Shown in pieces: positions 8,043 through 16,515 of a stretch of 64,000 nucleotides of DNA. The stretch lies in the NCBI GenBank assembly GCA_036419695.1, contig CP143946.1, positions 724,501-788,500 on the forward strand, in the 5' to 3' direction. The position numbers and the translations under genes were made by a program. The DNA comes from [Clostridium] symbiosum (lineage in GTDB: Bacteria; Bacillota; Clostridia; Lachnospirales; Lachnospiraceae). The stretch's first letter is position 1; every line of letters begins with the position of its first letter. Below the pieces are notes generated by a model that saw only the letters and a list, made by a program, of their open reading frames with translations, was not told where the DNA came from and did no database searches.

Positions 8043-8447
8043 TCGCTGCCGATACCCTGGATGTCTCTTATGATGATTGTTGATGTAAAGCTTTTATTTT
8101 TTGACACAAAATCTGACACACATTTATGTCTGGGTACGCCTATAAACGTAGGTAAACGATTCAGCGCAGAAACTTTCGCTGATTTAAACTACAAGGGAAA
8201 TTAGGCGTATATACAACAAAAAAACCGCCCCGGTCAGCTGGAGTAGTAATATTATTTAGGGGGGCCGGTTAAGGCTTGCGCCTTAACCGGTATGAGTATG
8301 AAAAAGCTTTATTATTTCAAGCAATACTTGAAACAAAGGCCTGTCATCCTTTCGGATAACATATTTGTATTATAGAAGAGATTTGTGACCAAAGTATGTA
8401 CCACCCATAAAAAAACCATAAACATAATAAAAAAATAAAAAACCCTT
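8043..8447. other. Non-coding stretch with nested inverted repeats upstream of mreB
   Basis: About 400 bases without a credible gene. Between 8135 and 8209 three nested inverted repeats share one axis: TACGCCTA/TAGGCGTA (outer), GTAG/CTAC (middle) and CAGCG/CGCTG (inner). A separate perfect hairpin CCGGTTAAGGC-TTGC-GCCTTAACCGG occupies 8265-8290 and lacks a T-run. The 8391-8447 part is very A-rich. The structures could be an untranslated RNA, an old mobile-element remnant or protein binding sites. Confidence 0.5.
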
Positions 8448-8475
8448 TGAAAACAGAAGGAAATTGTATATAATA
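8448..8475 (+). promoter_or_regulatory. mreB promoter
   Basis: TTGAAA (8448-8453), 16-base spacer, TATAAT (8470-8475), giving a leader of about 90 bases before the mreB start. Confidence 0.65.
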
Positions 8476-8571
8476 GTAATCGGTATAGTCTGCCTGAATG
8501 ATATATGGCGCTATTTTAGTTTCATGAACGATAAAAAGAGGATAGAATACAAAGCAGGAGGAAAAACAAGT

Positions 8572-9579
8572 ATGATGATGTCCAATGACATTGGTATCGA
8601 TCTTGGCACGGCCAGTATCCTTGTATATATTAAAGGGAAAGGCGTTGTCTTAAAAGAACCGTCAGTAGTAGCCATTGACCGTGATACAAACAAGATTATG
8701 GCCATTGGAGAGGAAGCACGCCTGATGATCGGAAGAACCCCGGGTAATATCGTTGCGGTACGTCCGCTGCGCCAAGGTGTTATTTCTGATTATACAGTAA
8801 CAGAGAAGATGCTCAAATATTTCATTAATAAAGCAGTTGGCAAGAAGACGCTCAGAAAACCGAGAATCAGCGTCTGCATCCCCAGCGGCGCCACAGAGGT
8901 GGAGAGAAAGGCCGTTGAGGACGCCACACTGCAGGCAGGGGCAAGAGAGGTTTCCATTATCGAGGAGCCGGTTGCCGCAGCTATCGGCGCAGGCATTGAT
9001 ATCGCCAAGGCCTGCGGTAATATGATCGTAGATATCGGAGGAGGTACGGCCGATATCGCGGTAATTTCCCTGGGCGGTACGGTAGTAAGTACATCTATCA
9101 AAGTGGCCGGAGACGATTTCGATGAAGCTCTGGTACGCTACATGCGTAAAAAACATAATCTTCTGATCGGTGAGAGAACGGCCGAGGAGATCAAGATTAA
9201 TATAGGGGCAGCCTACAGAAGGCCGGAAGTAATCACGATGGAAGTCCGCGGACGTAACCTGGTAACTGGTCTTCCGAAGACGATTGTGGTTACATCGGAC
9301 GAGACGCTGGAGGCCCTGCGCGAACCGGCCCTGCAGATTGTGGATGCCGTTCACAACGTGCTGGAGAGGACACCACCGGAGCTGGCGGCCGATATCTTTG
9401 ACCGCGGTATCGTACTGACCGGAGGCGGTTCCCTTTTAAGCGGACTCGACGCACTGATTGAAGAGAAGACGGGTATCACTACGATGATCGCCGAGGATCC
9501 TCTGACGGCAGTGGCTATCGGTACCGGCAAATTTATCGAATTTGCCCACGGAGAACTTACACCTAAGAATTACGACTAA
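8572..9579 (+). CDS. mreB: Rod shape-determining protein MreB/Mbl
   Basis: A 335-residue bacterial actin that polymerises under the membrane and directs lateral peptidoglycan synthesis. The actin-fold nucleotide signatures are present: IGIDLGTASILVY (phosphate 1), VDIGGGTADIAVI (phosphate 2) and IVLTGGGSLLSGL (adenosine motif). An in-frame extension reaches upstream to 8464, but it overlaps the -10 box. The ATG at 8572 sits 10 bases behind a strong GCAGGAGG site and restores the family N-terminus. mreC and mreD are not downstream, so this is a stand-alone paralogue of the Mbl type. recD2 follows after a short gap. Confidence 0.93.
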   Translation: MMMSNDIGIDLGTASILVYIKGKGVVLKEPSVVAIDRDTNKIMAIGEEARLMIGRTPGNIVAVRPLRQGVISDYTVTEKMLKYFINKAVGKKTLRKPRISVCIPSGATEVERKAVEDATLQAGAREVSIIEEPVAAAIGAGIDIAKACGNMIVDIGGGTADIAVISLGGTVVSTSIKVAGDDFDEALVRYMRKKHNLLIGERTAEEIKINIGAAYRRPEVITMEVRGRNLVTGLPKTIVVTSDETLEALREPALQIVDAVHNVLERTPPELAADIFDRGIVLTGGGSLLSGLDALIEEKTGITTMIAEDPLTAVAIGTGKFIEFAHGELTPKNYD

Positions 9580-9641
9580 TAATCTTGCGGTTCACGTCCC
9601 CGGCAGCGCGGCGGTTCCGTGAATGGTACGGGAATAAATTT

Positions 9642-12017
9642 ATGGCAGCAGTAAAAGGATATGTTGAGAAAATCAAATACCGTAATGAGGATAACGGATA
9701 TACGGTTATGAGCGTCACCGGGAGCGAGGATGGGGAAGAGTACATCCTGGTCGGCAATTTCTCCTATATTTCGGAAGGAGAACTGGTGGAGGCGACGGGC
9801 CGTATGACGGAACATCCGATTTACGGGGAACAGCTGGCGGTGGAGAGCTATGAGCTTAAAGCGCCGGAGGACACTGTTTCCATGGAACGATATTTAGGCT
9901 CCGGTGCCGTGAAAGGCATCGGGGCTGCTTTGGCTTCAAGGATAGTAAAAAAGTTCAAGGCCGATACCTTCCGCATTATGGAGGAGGAACCGGAACGGCT
10001 GTCCGAGATCAAAGGCATCAGCGAAAAGATGGCGATGGCCATCGCGGAACAGATCAGTGAGAAGAAGGATATGCGGCAGGCCATGATGTTTTTACAGAAC
10101 TACGGCATTTCCATGAATCTCTCGGTTAAAATCTATCAGGAATACGGTCCGGCCATGTACAATGTGATTAAGAATAATCCGTATAAGCTGGCGGACGATA
10201 TTCCGGGAGTCGGTTTTAAGATGGCCGACGAAATTGCATCCAAAGTCGGAATCTTCACGGATTCTGACTTTCGTATTAAGAGCGGAATCCTGTATACACT
10301 CCTGCAGGCCTCGGCCAACGGCCATACATATCTGCCGGAGGAAGAACTTAAGGCTCAGGCTGCCGAGCTTCTGAAAGTGGATCCCGAAGCGATAGGGAAA
10401 CATCTGATGGATATGCAGATGGATAAGCGCCTTGTCGTAAAGAATGTGGAAAGCGCCGGACGGCCGTCATCTGCCGTCCATCAGACACGGATGGGAATGG
10501 AACGCAGGCCGGAAGAAGATTTTGGAAAGTTTCCGGAAGAGGTACGGGATATTTACGGAGAAGCCCGGGAGCTTCCTGAGGAGGCTCAGGAAGTCCGAAG
10601 GGGAGTTTACGCGGCCCAGTACTATTATACGGAACTCAATACTGCCAGGATGCTCCACGATTTGAATATCACGGGTTCGGAGCCGGAGGAAAAGATACGT
10701 AAAAGCCTTGCAAGGATTCAGGAGCAGGAGAAGATAGAGCTGGATGAACTGCAGATTCAGGCGGTCATCGAAGCGGTCAACTGCGGTCTTCTCATTGTGA
10801 CCGGAGGACCCGGTACGGGTAAGACGACGACCATCAATACAATCATACGTTATTTTGAGATGGGGGAGATGGACATTCTGCTGGCGGCACCCACGGGAAG
10901 GGCGGCCAAGAGGATGACGGAGGCCACCGGCTACGAGGCCAGGACAATCCATCGCCTTCTGGAACTGAGTGGAATGCCGGAGCCGAATGAGAAGAGCCAG
11001 AATTCCGGGATGCATTTTGAACGGAATGAGGAGAATCCCCTGGATGCCGATGTAATCATCATCGATGAGATGTCCATGGTGGATATCCATCTGATGCACG
11101 CCCTTTTAAAGGCGGTCAATGTGGGAACGAGATTAATCCTGGTAGGCGATGTGGACCAGCTTCCAAGCGTGGGACCCGGCAATGTGCTGAGGGATATGAT
11201 TGATTCACAGCGTTTCCACGTAGTGAAGCTGACGAGGATTTTCCGTCAGGCGGCGCAGAGTGACATCATCGTCAATGCCCACAGAATTAACGACGGCCAG
11301 AGAGTGGATCTGGCGAAGAGAAGCAGGGATTTCCTGTTTATTAAACGGGATGAACCCAATGCGATTATCAATGCAATGATTACGCTGGTGAAGGAAAAAC
11401 TGCCTGCCTACGTGGGGGCGAACGTCTTTGATATCCAGATTATGACGCCGATGCGCAAGGGAGCGCTGGGAGTAGACCGCCTGAACACGATTCTTCAGGA
11501 CTTCTTAAACCCCGCGTCGTCCGACAAGCCGGAGAAGGAAGCGGCCGGTACCCTGTTCCGTCTCGGTGACAAGGTAATGCAGATCAAAAACAACTATCAG
11601 TTGGAGTGGAAACTCTGTAACAAATACGGGATTCCCATTGACAAGGGAACCGGCGTGTTCAACGGCGATACGGGAATTATCCGTGAAATCAATACTTTTG
11701 CCGAACTTCTCACCGTAGAGTTTGACGAGGGAAAGCTGGTGGATTACAGCTTCAGACAGCTTGAGGAGCTGGAGCTGGCATACGCCATCACAATCCACAA
11801 ATCCCAGGGAAGTGAGTATCCGGCTGTTGTGATTCCTGTTTACAGCGGCCCCAGGATGCTGATGACCAGAAACCTGATTTACACGGCTGTAACCAGGGCG
11901 CGTTCCTGCGTCTGCCTGGTGGGAATACCGGAGGTGTTCCAGCAGATGGTGGACAATGCAATGGAACAGAAGCGTTATTCGGGCCTGAAGGCCCGCATTG
12001 AGGAGCTGATGATTTGA
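9642..12017 (+). CDS. recD2: RecD2-type ATP-dependent DNA helicase
   Basis: About 791 residues. The N-terminal OB/helix-hairpin-helix region (LGSGAVKGIGAALASRIVKK and later helix-hairpin motifs) is followed by a superfamily 1 5'-3' helicase core. Walker A GGPGTGKTTT lies near residue 387 and Walker B IIDEMSMVD near 473. The C-terminal motif AITIHKSQGSEYPAVVIP lies near 711, with VTRAR after it. RecD2 acts in repair and recombination in bacteria lacking RecBC. A TTG at 9585 is in frame, but the ATG at 9642 (MAAVKGYVEKI) matches the family start. A charged, Glu-rich stretch of about 50 residues (~268-320) interrupts the region before the helicase core. The stop codon overlaps the comF start. 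Confidence 0.92.
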   Translation: MAAVKGYVEKIKYRNEDNGYTVMSVTGSEDGEEYILVGNFSYISEGELVEATGRMTEHPIYGEQLAVESYELKAPEDTVSMERYLGSGAVKGIGAALASRIVKKFKADTFRIMEEEPERLSEIKGISEKMAMAIAEQISEKKDMRQAMMFLQNYGISMNLSVKIYQEYGPAMYNVIKNNPYKLADDIPGVGFKMADEIASKVGIFTDSDFRIKSGILYTLLQASANGHTYLPEEELKAQAAELLKVDPEAIGKHLMDMQMDKRLVVKNVESAGRPSSAVHQTRMGMERRPEEDFGKFPEEVRDIYGEARELPEEAQEVRRGVYAAQYYYTELNTARMLHDLNITGSEPEEKIRKSLARIQEQEKIELDELQIQAVIEAVNCGLLIVTGGPGTGKTTTINTIIRYFEMGEMDILLAAPTGRAAKRMTEATGYEARTIHRLLELSGMPEPNEKSQNSGMHFERNEENPLDADVIIIDEMSMVDIHLMHALLKAVNVGTRLILVGDVDQLPSVGPGNVLRDMIDSQRFHVVKLTRIFRQAAQSDIIVNAHRINDGQRVDLAKRSRDFLFIKRDEPNAIINAMITLVKEKLPAYVGANVFDIQIMTPMRKGALGVDRLNTILQDFLNPASSDKPEKEAAGTLFRLGDKVMQIKNNYQLEWKLCNKYGIPIDKGTGVFNGDTGIIREINTFAELLTVEFDEGKLVDYSFRQLEELELAYAITIHKSQGSEYPAVVIPVYSGPRMLMTRNLIYTAVTRARSCVCLVGIPEVFQQMVDNAMEQKRYSGLKARIEELMI

Positions 12018-12742
12018 AAATAAGATACAAAAGGGCGGCGTCCGTTTTTCTGGACGCCCTCTTTCCAAGGCGATGCCCTGTCTGTGGGGATATCGCAGCG
12101 CCCGTGGGGAATCGAATCTGCCCCTCCTGCCGGGACAAACTTTCTTTTGTAAAATCCCCTGTGTGTAAAAAATGCGGCAAGGAAGTGATGAGTGAGACCA
12201 TCGAATACTGTTTTGACTGCAGCCGCCACCGGCGCAGCTTTGAGTATGGGCTGGCACTGTTGAACTACAATGAACTCTCCGGCCGTTCCATGGCCGCGGT
12301 CAAGTATAAAAACAGAAGAGAATATCTGGATTATTACGCGGAGGAAGCCGTAAGACGCTGCGGGACGAGGCTGTCGGACATAGAGGCGGACTGCCTGATA
12401 CCGGTTCCGATCCATCCGTCCAGGTACCGGAGCAGGGGCTTTAACCAGGCCCTCGTTCTGGCCCGTAAACTGGAGGAGAAGATGGGGATACCGGTCTACC
12501 CGGACATCCTGAAACGCAATAAAAATACCGAACCGCAGAAGAAACTGGGGCCTGCCGGGCGGCTTAAAAACCTGGAACAGGCGTTTTCGGCCGGGCCGGT
12601 TCCGGACGGAATCACAAGCGTTATTCTCATCGACGACATCTATACGACCGGGAGCACGATAGAGGCATGTACGCGCGTACTGAGGGCAGCCGGAGTAAAA
12701 AACGTATATTTTTTTGCTGTTTGTATTGGACAGGGGCAGTAA
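12014..12742 (+). CDS. ComF-family double zinc-ribbon/phosphoribosyltransferase protein
   Basis: A 242-residue protein with two N-terminal CxxC pairs (CPVC at 21-24, CPSC at 36-39) followed by CKKC and CFDC, which form zinc ribbons. The C-terminal phosphoribosyltransferase domain ends in the PRPP-binding loop VILIDDIYTTGST (~205-217). ComF/GntX proteins are linked to competence and single-stranded DNA handling in Gram-positives; their catalytic activity is uncertain. The start is a TTG that overlaps the recD2 stop codon and sits about 8 bases after AGGAG, so the two genes are translationally coupled. The DNA-repair neighbour supports a role in DNA uptake or processing. Confidence 0.87.
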   Translation: MKIRYKRAASVFLDALFPRRCPVCGDIAAPVGNRICPSCRDKLSFVKSPVCKKCGKEVMSETIEYCFDCSRHRRSFEYGLALLNYNELSGRSMAAVKYKNRREYLDYYAEEAVRRCGTRLSDIEADCLIPVPIHPSRYRSRGFNQALVLARKLEEKMGIPVYPDILKRNKNTEPQKKLGPAGRLKNLEQAFSAGPVPDGITSVILIDDIYTTGSTIEACTRVLRAAGVKNVYFFAVCIGQGQ

Positions 12743-12755
12743 AGTAGGATATGAT
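12726..12755 (+). promoter_or_regulatory. Possible promoter for the YcxB-like gene
   Basis: TTGGAC (12726-12731), 18-base spacer, TATGAT (12750-12755), overlapping the end of comF and about 80 bases before the next start. The match to consensus is moderate. Confidence 0.4.
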
Positions 12756-12837
12756 AATAGGACAGGAAAACAGAGTGTTTTTCGGAGAAGGCATTGATGT
12801 ATGCGAACAATAATGGAATGAAAAGGAGTTTATAAAG

Positions 12838-13767
12838 ATGCGTGAATTAGAGTATCAACTGGTAAAAGACGATTATAAAAACTGGATACACTGGAACGTG
12901 CTCCGCAATGAATCAAAAAAGATGAAGATTTTTTCACTGGTCATTTATGTTGGCTTTGTTGTAATTTATGTAGGCGGAAGCCTCAATTCGGCCAAAGGCA
13001 ACATGGCGGCGCTCATTCCGTCCATCGGTATGGCGCTTTTAGTAGGAGCGGCGATGTTTTACACCACCTCCCATCAGAATCAGGAGCGCATGATCTGGAA
13101 GAAGAGCGGACTGAAGAGACTGGAGAAGAATAACAATTTCCCGGTTGTCCATTTAACACTGAACGATCTGGGACTCGTTATGGAAGTGCCGTCCGAGAAC
13201 GTGACAAAGGAATATCGTTACAGCGAGCTTTTTGGAATACTCGAAATTGAGAGACTGTTTCTTCTGGAGGCCAATGACAAGACATGGCAGTTCATCGCCA
13301 AATCCGCGTTCAGCAGTCAGGAAGAGATGGACGAGTTCAAGGCATTTATGGAAGAAAAGATAGCCGACGCCAAGGAAAATCCTGAAAAGTATGAGAAGAA
13401 AGAGGAGATTCCGAAAGAAACACAGAAAGCCGGAGACAACGGTGCGGATGCGTCCTATGAAGGCGGCAGCGCATCCGGTTCCGACGAAGAGGTGGAGGAG
13501 ATCGAGCCGGTTGACACCAGCAATATGGGAAAGATCGGAAAGATGGCCCATATTATAGCGGCTATGGCGGCAGAGGCCGAGAATGAGGATGGTGATTCCG
13601 TAAGAACGGAAGAATCTGCGCATATGGCATCCGATGATGAGGCTGTAGCGGAGGAAGTGACGGAGACGGCGTCTGAAGCCGTTGTGGCAGCAGCCGAAGC
13701 TGCGACGGAAGACGCGCCGGAACAGGAAGTGGTTTCCGCGGCAGAGGCTGACGGCAGAGAAGTATAG
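12838..13767 (+). CDS. YcxB-like membrane protein with long acidic tail
   Basis: A 309-residue protein. Two transmembrane helices lie near residues 31-48 (FSLVIYVGFVVIYVGGSL) and 58-75 (ALIPSIGMALLVGAAMFY). They are followed by a small soluble domain (NDLGLVMEVPSENVTKEYRY, then LFLLEANDKTWQFI) resembling the YcxB-like C-terminal domain. After residue ~175 the sequence is low-complexity and strongly acidic, rich in Glu, Ala and Asp, ending AEADGREV. The function of YcxB-like proteins is unknown. The acidic tail of about 130 residues is far longer than usual for the domain and probably disordered. The ATG follows AAAAGGAG. Confidence 0.7.
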   Translation: MRELEYQLVKDDYKNWIHWNVLRNESKKMKIFSLVIYVGFVVIYVGGSLNSAKGNMAALIPSIGMALLVGAAMFYTTSHQNQERMIWKKSGLKRLEKNNNFPVVHLTLNDLGLVMEVPSENVTKEYRYSELFGILEIERLFLLEANDKTWQFIAKSAFSSQEEMDEFKAFMEEKIADAKENPEKYEKKEEIPKETQKAGDNGADASYEGGSASGSDEEVEEIEPVDTSNMGKIGKMAHIIAAMAAEAENEDGDSVRTEESAHMASDDEAVAEEVTETASEAVVAAAEAATEDAPEQEVVSAAEADGREV

Positions 13768-13815
13768 GACAGGAAGTTTGAGACAGAAACATGACGGTGC
13801 AGGAGGATGAGCAGA

Positions 13816-14307
13816 ATGAAAATCCGGTGGGCAGAAGAACGTGATTTACAGGGAATGGTTGAGATTTTTAATTATGAGGTGCTGAACGGCACGGCATCTT
13901 TCACAATCAGGCCCAGAACCGTTGAAGAGAGAAGGTCCTGGTTTGAGCAGCATAACAGGGATGAGTTTCCTCTGATTGTGGCGGAGGAGGACGGCGCGGT
14001 TGCGGGGTATGCCAGCCTGTCCGCGTACCGCGACAATGATGCCTATGCCCCCACGATGGAACTTTCGATTTATGTGGCCCATGAATACAAAGGCAGAAAG
14101 GTCGGGGAGGCGCTGATGACGGAGCTGCTGCGGATAGCCAGGGAGAAGGGCAGAACGCATGCAATCATCTCGGTTATTACATCGGACAATACCGCCAGTA
14201 TCCGTCTGCACGAGAAATTCGGTTTTGAATACTGTGGAGTTACAAAAGAAGTCGGATGGAAGTTCGACCGCTGGCTTGACACATTGTTTTATCAGTTGAT
14301 AATCTGA
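13816..14307 (+). CDS. GNAT N-acetyltransferase, phosphinothricin-acetyltransferase-like
   Basis: A 163-residue GNAT protein of the PAT/YncA branch. IRWAEERDLQGMVEIFNYEV at the start and the later ELSIYVAHEYKGRKVGEALM give strand 4 and the acetyl-CoA pyrophosphate loop (YKGRKVG, the R/Q-x-x-G-x-G/A pattern). VITSDNTASIRLHEKFGF is the conserved C-terminal part. Such enzymes acetylate small amines or amino-acid analogues such as methionine sulfone or phosphinothricin; the native substrate here is not known. An ATG at 13807 abuts AGGAGG directly, so the ATG at 13816 (9 bases away) is the better start. Confidence 0.88.
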   Translation: MKIRWAEERDLQGMVEIFNYEVLNGTASFTIRPRTVEERRSWFEQHNRDEFPLIVAEEDGAVAGYASLSAYRDNDAYAPTMELSIYVAHEYKGRKVGEALMTELLRIAREKGRTHAIISVITSDNTASIRLHEKFGFEYCGVTKEVGWKFDRWLDTLFYQLII

Positions 14308-14342
14308 GTAAAGCTTGGATCCGTGGAGGTGAAGGCCAATTT

Positions 14343-14804
14343 ATGAAGGGAAGAGCAGTGAGGAGAATTCTGCTTCCGGTTCTGACGATCGTTTTTATTG
14401 CACTGAATCCCCCTGCTCCTGTGCATGCCGACTGGGTACAGGATAAGTTTGGCTGGTGGTACCAGGAAGAAGACGGCAGCTATCCCGTTTCCGTCTGGAA
14501 AGAGATGGACGGTAAATGGTATTATTTCAAAGATACCGGCTACATGGCCGACACGCCGATGATCATTGACGGGGTACAGTATTATTTCCACAGCTCGGGC
14601 GCCATGGTATCGGATGAGTGGGTCGAATTCATGGGAGAATGGTACTATTTTAACAAAGACGGTTCACTGGCAAGAAGCAGCTGGATCGGCGATCTCTATT
14701 ATGTAGATAAACTGGGGGCCATGGTGAAGGATAAGCGGGTGGACGGGATTTATATTGACGAAGAGGGAGTTGCAGAACATCCGGGGGACGATTTTTTTGA
14801 TTAA
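14343..14804 (+). CDS. Small secreted protein with cell-wall (choline-binding type) repeats
   Basis: A 153-residue exported protein. Residues 1-29 form a signal peptide (basic start, hydrophobic core, cleavage probably after HAD-like residues). The mature part is made of aromatic ~20-residue repeats with W-Y-Y patterns (GWWYQEEDGSYP, KWYYFKDTGYMA, VQYYFHSSGAMV, EWYYFNKDGSLA, DLYYVDKLGAMV). This is the glucan/choline-binding repeat fold that attaches proteins to teichoic acid or polysaccharide. There is no catalytic domain, so it is a bare binding module. The ATG follows GTGGAGGTGA. Confidence 0.85.
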   Translation: MKGRAVRRILLPVLTIVFIALNPPAPVHADWVQDKFGWWYQEEDGSYPVSVWKEMDGKWYYFKDTGYMADTPMIIDGVQYYFHSSGAMVSDEWVEFMGEWYYFNKDGSLARSSWIGDLYYVDKLGAMVKDKRVDGIYIDEEGVAEHPGDDFFD

Positions 14805-14831
14805 AAGACAGACATTGGAGGACAACTTAAG

Positions 14832-15236
14832 GTGAGCCGTACAATATTAAAGTTTTCATCGATTGTAATTCTGGCACAGGCGATTCTCACCGTAATATCG
14901 GGCGTGATTCTGGCGGCCGGCAGCAGCGCGCTGAGCGGGACGGAGTATGAATCCCTGATTGGAGCCACGATAATGCTTGCCATGGTTGCGATAGTGGAAT
15001 CGGTTTTCCGCGGAATTGCGGCAATTATGGGACTTCGGAGCTGCAGACCTGGTTCCGGGACAAAAGCCATCTTTATTCTGGGTATTATTATGGTAGCCCT
15101 GGACGCGGCGGGATTAATCAATACGCTGCTCACGAGCGCACAGAGCGCCCCTGCTTCCCTGATTGCAGTGGCGATGTCGGGATTATATTTATTTTCAGTG
15201 TTTAAAATCAGGAAAGAAAATGCGGAGGGGAATTAG
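14832..15236 (+). CDS. Small four-helix membrane protein, unknown function
   Basis: A 134-residue, strongly hydrophobic protein with about four transmembrane segments (near residues 8-28, 42-62, 75-95 and 105-125) and a short basic tail KIRKENAEGN. The start is a GTG placed 10 bases behind GGAGG. It sits 27 bases behind the cell-wall-binding protein on the same strand, so the two may be co-transcribed. No recognised family motif is seen, and no function is proposed. Confidence 0.65.
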   Translation: MSRTILKFSSIVILAQAILTVISGVILAAGSSALSGTEYESLIGATIMLAMVAIVESVFRGIAAIMGLRSCRPGSGTKAIFILGIIMVALDAAGLINTLLTSAQSAPASLIAVAMSGLYLFSVFKIRKENAEGN

Positions 15237-15257
15237 TTTCCCGATGATGGAAGAGAA

Positions 15258-15295
15258 AGCTTCCGGGCTCAATGGATCAGCCCGGAAGCTATTTT
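15258..15295. terminator. Bidirectional terminator between convergent genes
   Basis: AGCTTCCGGGCT (15258-15269) and AGCCCGGAAGCT (15279-15290) form a perfect 12-bp stem with a 9-base loop. A T-rich tail follows on the plus strand, and the LysR stop codon of the minus strand is embedded in it. Confidence 0.75.
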
Positions 15296-16192
15296 TATGA
15301 AATTAGATGTCATGCTCCAGCAGTAAGGTTGTTTCAGCCAGCCGAATTTAATCGGATACCTGGCTATGTCGCCAAAGTGCACAATGTGGAGGGCGGCCAG
15401 TTCCTTCTCCGTGAGGAGAGAACGGATCATCCGGTCGGAACAGAAGCAGGCTCCCACCCCTCTGACACAGAGAGAAAGAAGAGTTGCGAGGTTGTCAGAC
15501 TGGGCCCTGACCTGAGGGAAAAATCCGGAAGCCGTGATTAGCTGCTGTCCAATCCGGCCGAAGATATCCTCCTGCCGGTTCAGAAGGAACGGACACTGGG
15601 CAAGGGGAGAAAGGCTGCCGAGCTTTTCTGTTTCACGCAGCACAGTGGCGGCCTGTTCCCCGTAGAGACGGGTTAAAAGCCGGGAAGAAACCAGGAGAAC
15701 CAGTTCCTCCTCATAAAAGTCCTTCAGCTCCACACCCGGGATCTTATCGGGGAAATTAGCGATTGCCAGATCAAACTCGCCGTTCAGCAGTTTCTGCTGC
15801 AGCACATCGTTGGTGGCTTCAATTAATTGCACCTCGATTTTGGGATAAACCTCCTGATAACCCGCAATCAAATCGGGCATGATTGTGCGGCCCCGCGTAT
15901 AGGCGATGCCGACCCGCAGTATGCCTTTCTCTTCGGCGGAGATGTCGCTGAATTCCTGTTCCATTGCGGAATACCGTTTCTGAAAATCGGCGGCGTAGCG
16001 GAGAAAGACCTGGCCGGCATAGGTCAGTTCCAGAGGCACATGGCGAATCAGAAGCGCACAGCCCAGCTCCTGTTCAACGGAGGCAATATGCGCGCTCAGC
16101 GTCTGCTGCGTGATGTGAAGCTGTTGGGCCGCCTTTGTAAAGCTGCGCTCCCTGGCGACGGTGGTAAAGTATTTCATGCTTAGAAAGTTCAT
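15269..16192 (-). CDS. LysR-family transcriptional regulator, divergent from nhaC-aec
   Basis: A 307-residue LysR regulator. MKYFTTVARERSFTKAAQQL and the following ITQQTLSAHIASVEQELG form the helix-turn-helix, and the effector-binding domain begins near residue 88 (LRVGIAYTRGR). In-frame upstream extension is possible to 16453. The ATG at 16192 sits behind GGGAGGG and gives the canonical family start. It is divergent from the NhaC antiporter and AEC carrier genes, the classic layout for LysR control of the neighbouring transport genes. The shared promoter region holds a 15-base direct repeat and an AATACAG-N8-CTGTATT palindrome as candidate operators. Confidence 0.9.
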   Translation of the reverse strand: MNFLSMKYFTTVARERSFTKAAQQLHITQQTLSAHIASVEQELGCALLIRHVPLELTYAGQVFLRYAADFQKRYSAMEQEFSDISAEEKGILRVGIAYTRGRTIMPDLIAGYQEVYPKIEVQLIEATNDVLQQKLLNGEFDLAIANFPDKIPGVELKDFYEEELVLLVSSRLLTRLYGEQAATVLRETEKLGSLSPLAQCPFLLNRQEDIFGRIGQQLITASGFFPQVRAQSDNLATLLSLCVRGVGACFCSDRMIRSLLTEKELAALHIVHFGDIARYPIKFGWLKQPYCWSMTSNFIKIASGLIH

Positions 16193-16239
16193 AGAATCCC
16201 TCCCGGGAAGTTTAAATAATAATCGGGAAACAGGTTCGG

Positions 16240-16403
16240 ATAGTAAGTTCTGACGTAACTGTTCAGAAGGCAGTATTCCGCGAGGTGTTTTCATGCATTT
16301 TTGCATGAAAATCCCGAGTTTTGTCAGCGCGAAACGGCATTTTGGGCTGTTCCTGTGCATCGCGAAGCGGTAACTATGAAGGTACTGAATAGTAAGTTCT
16401 GAC
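16240..16403. repeat. GTTACTG-type intergenic element, copy 1, with flanking 15-base direct repeat
   Basis: The 15-base sequence ATAGTAAGTTCTGAC occurs at 16240-16254 and again at 16389-16403. The 134 bases between them share blocks with 61981-62133: TATTCCGCGAGG, GCGCGAAACGGC and GTGCATCGCG, in the same order. The flanking repeat may be a target-site duplication or a duplicated LysR operator. Confidence 0.65.
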
Positions 16404-16422
16404 AATGTATTGTTCGAACTAT

Positions 16423-16444
16423 AATACAGTATTTTTCCTGTATT
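16423..16444. promoter_or_regulatory. Palindromic candidate LysR operator upstream of nhaC
   Basis: AATACAG (16423-16429), 8-base gap, CTGTATT (16438-16444): a perfect 7-bp inverted repeat in the LysR/nhaC divergent region, about 75 bases before nhaC. It contains the T-N11-A spacing favoured by LysR proteins. The functional role is inferred. Confidence 0.45.
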
Positions 16445-16515
16445 ATATATCAAAAAGAACAGTTAGACAATTACATTTAATACTTTATAATATAAGATAT
16501 AAGGGGGAAAGAAAA

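Noticed and set aside
7881..8204. A 107-residue frame after the toxin gene
   Set aside because: It starts inside the toxin, crosses the terminator and has no family features.
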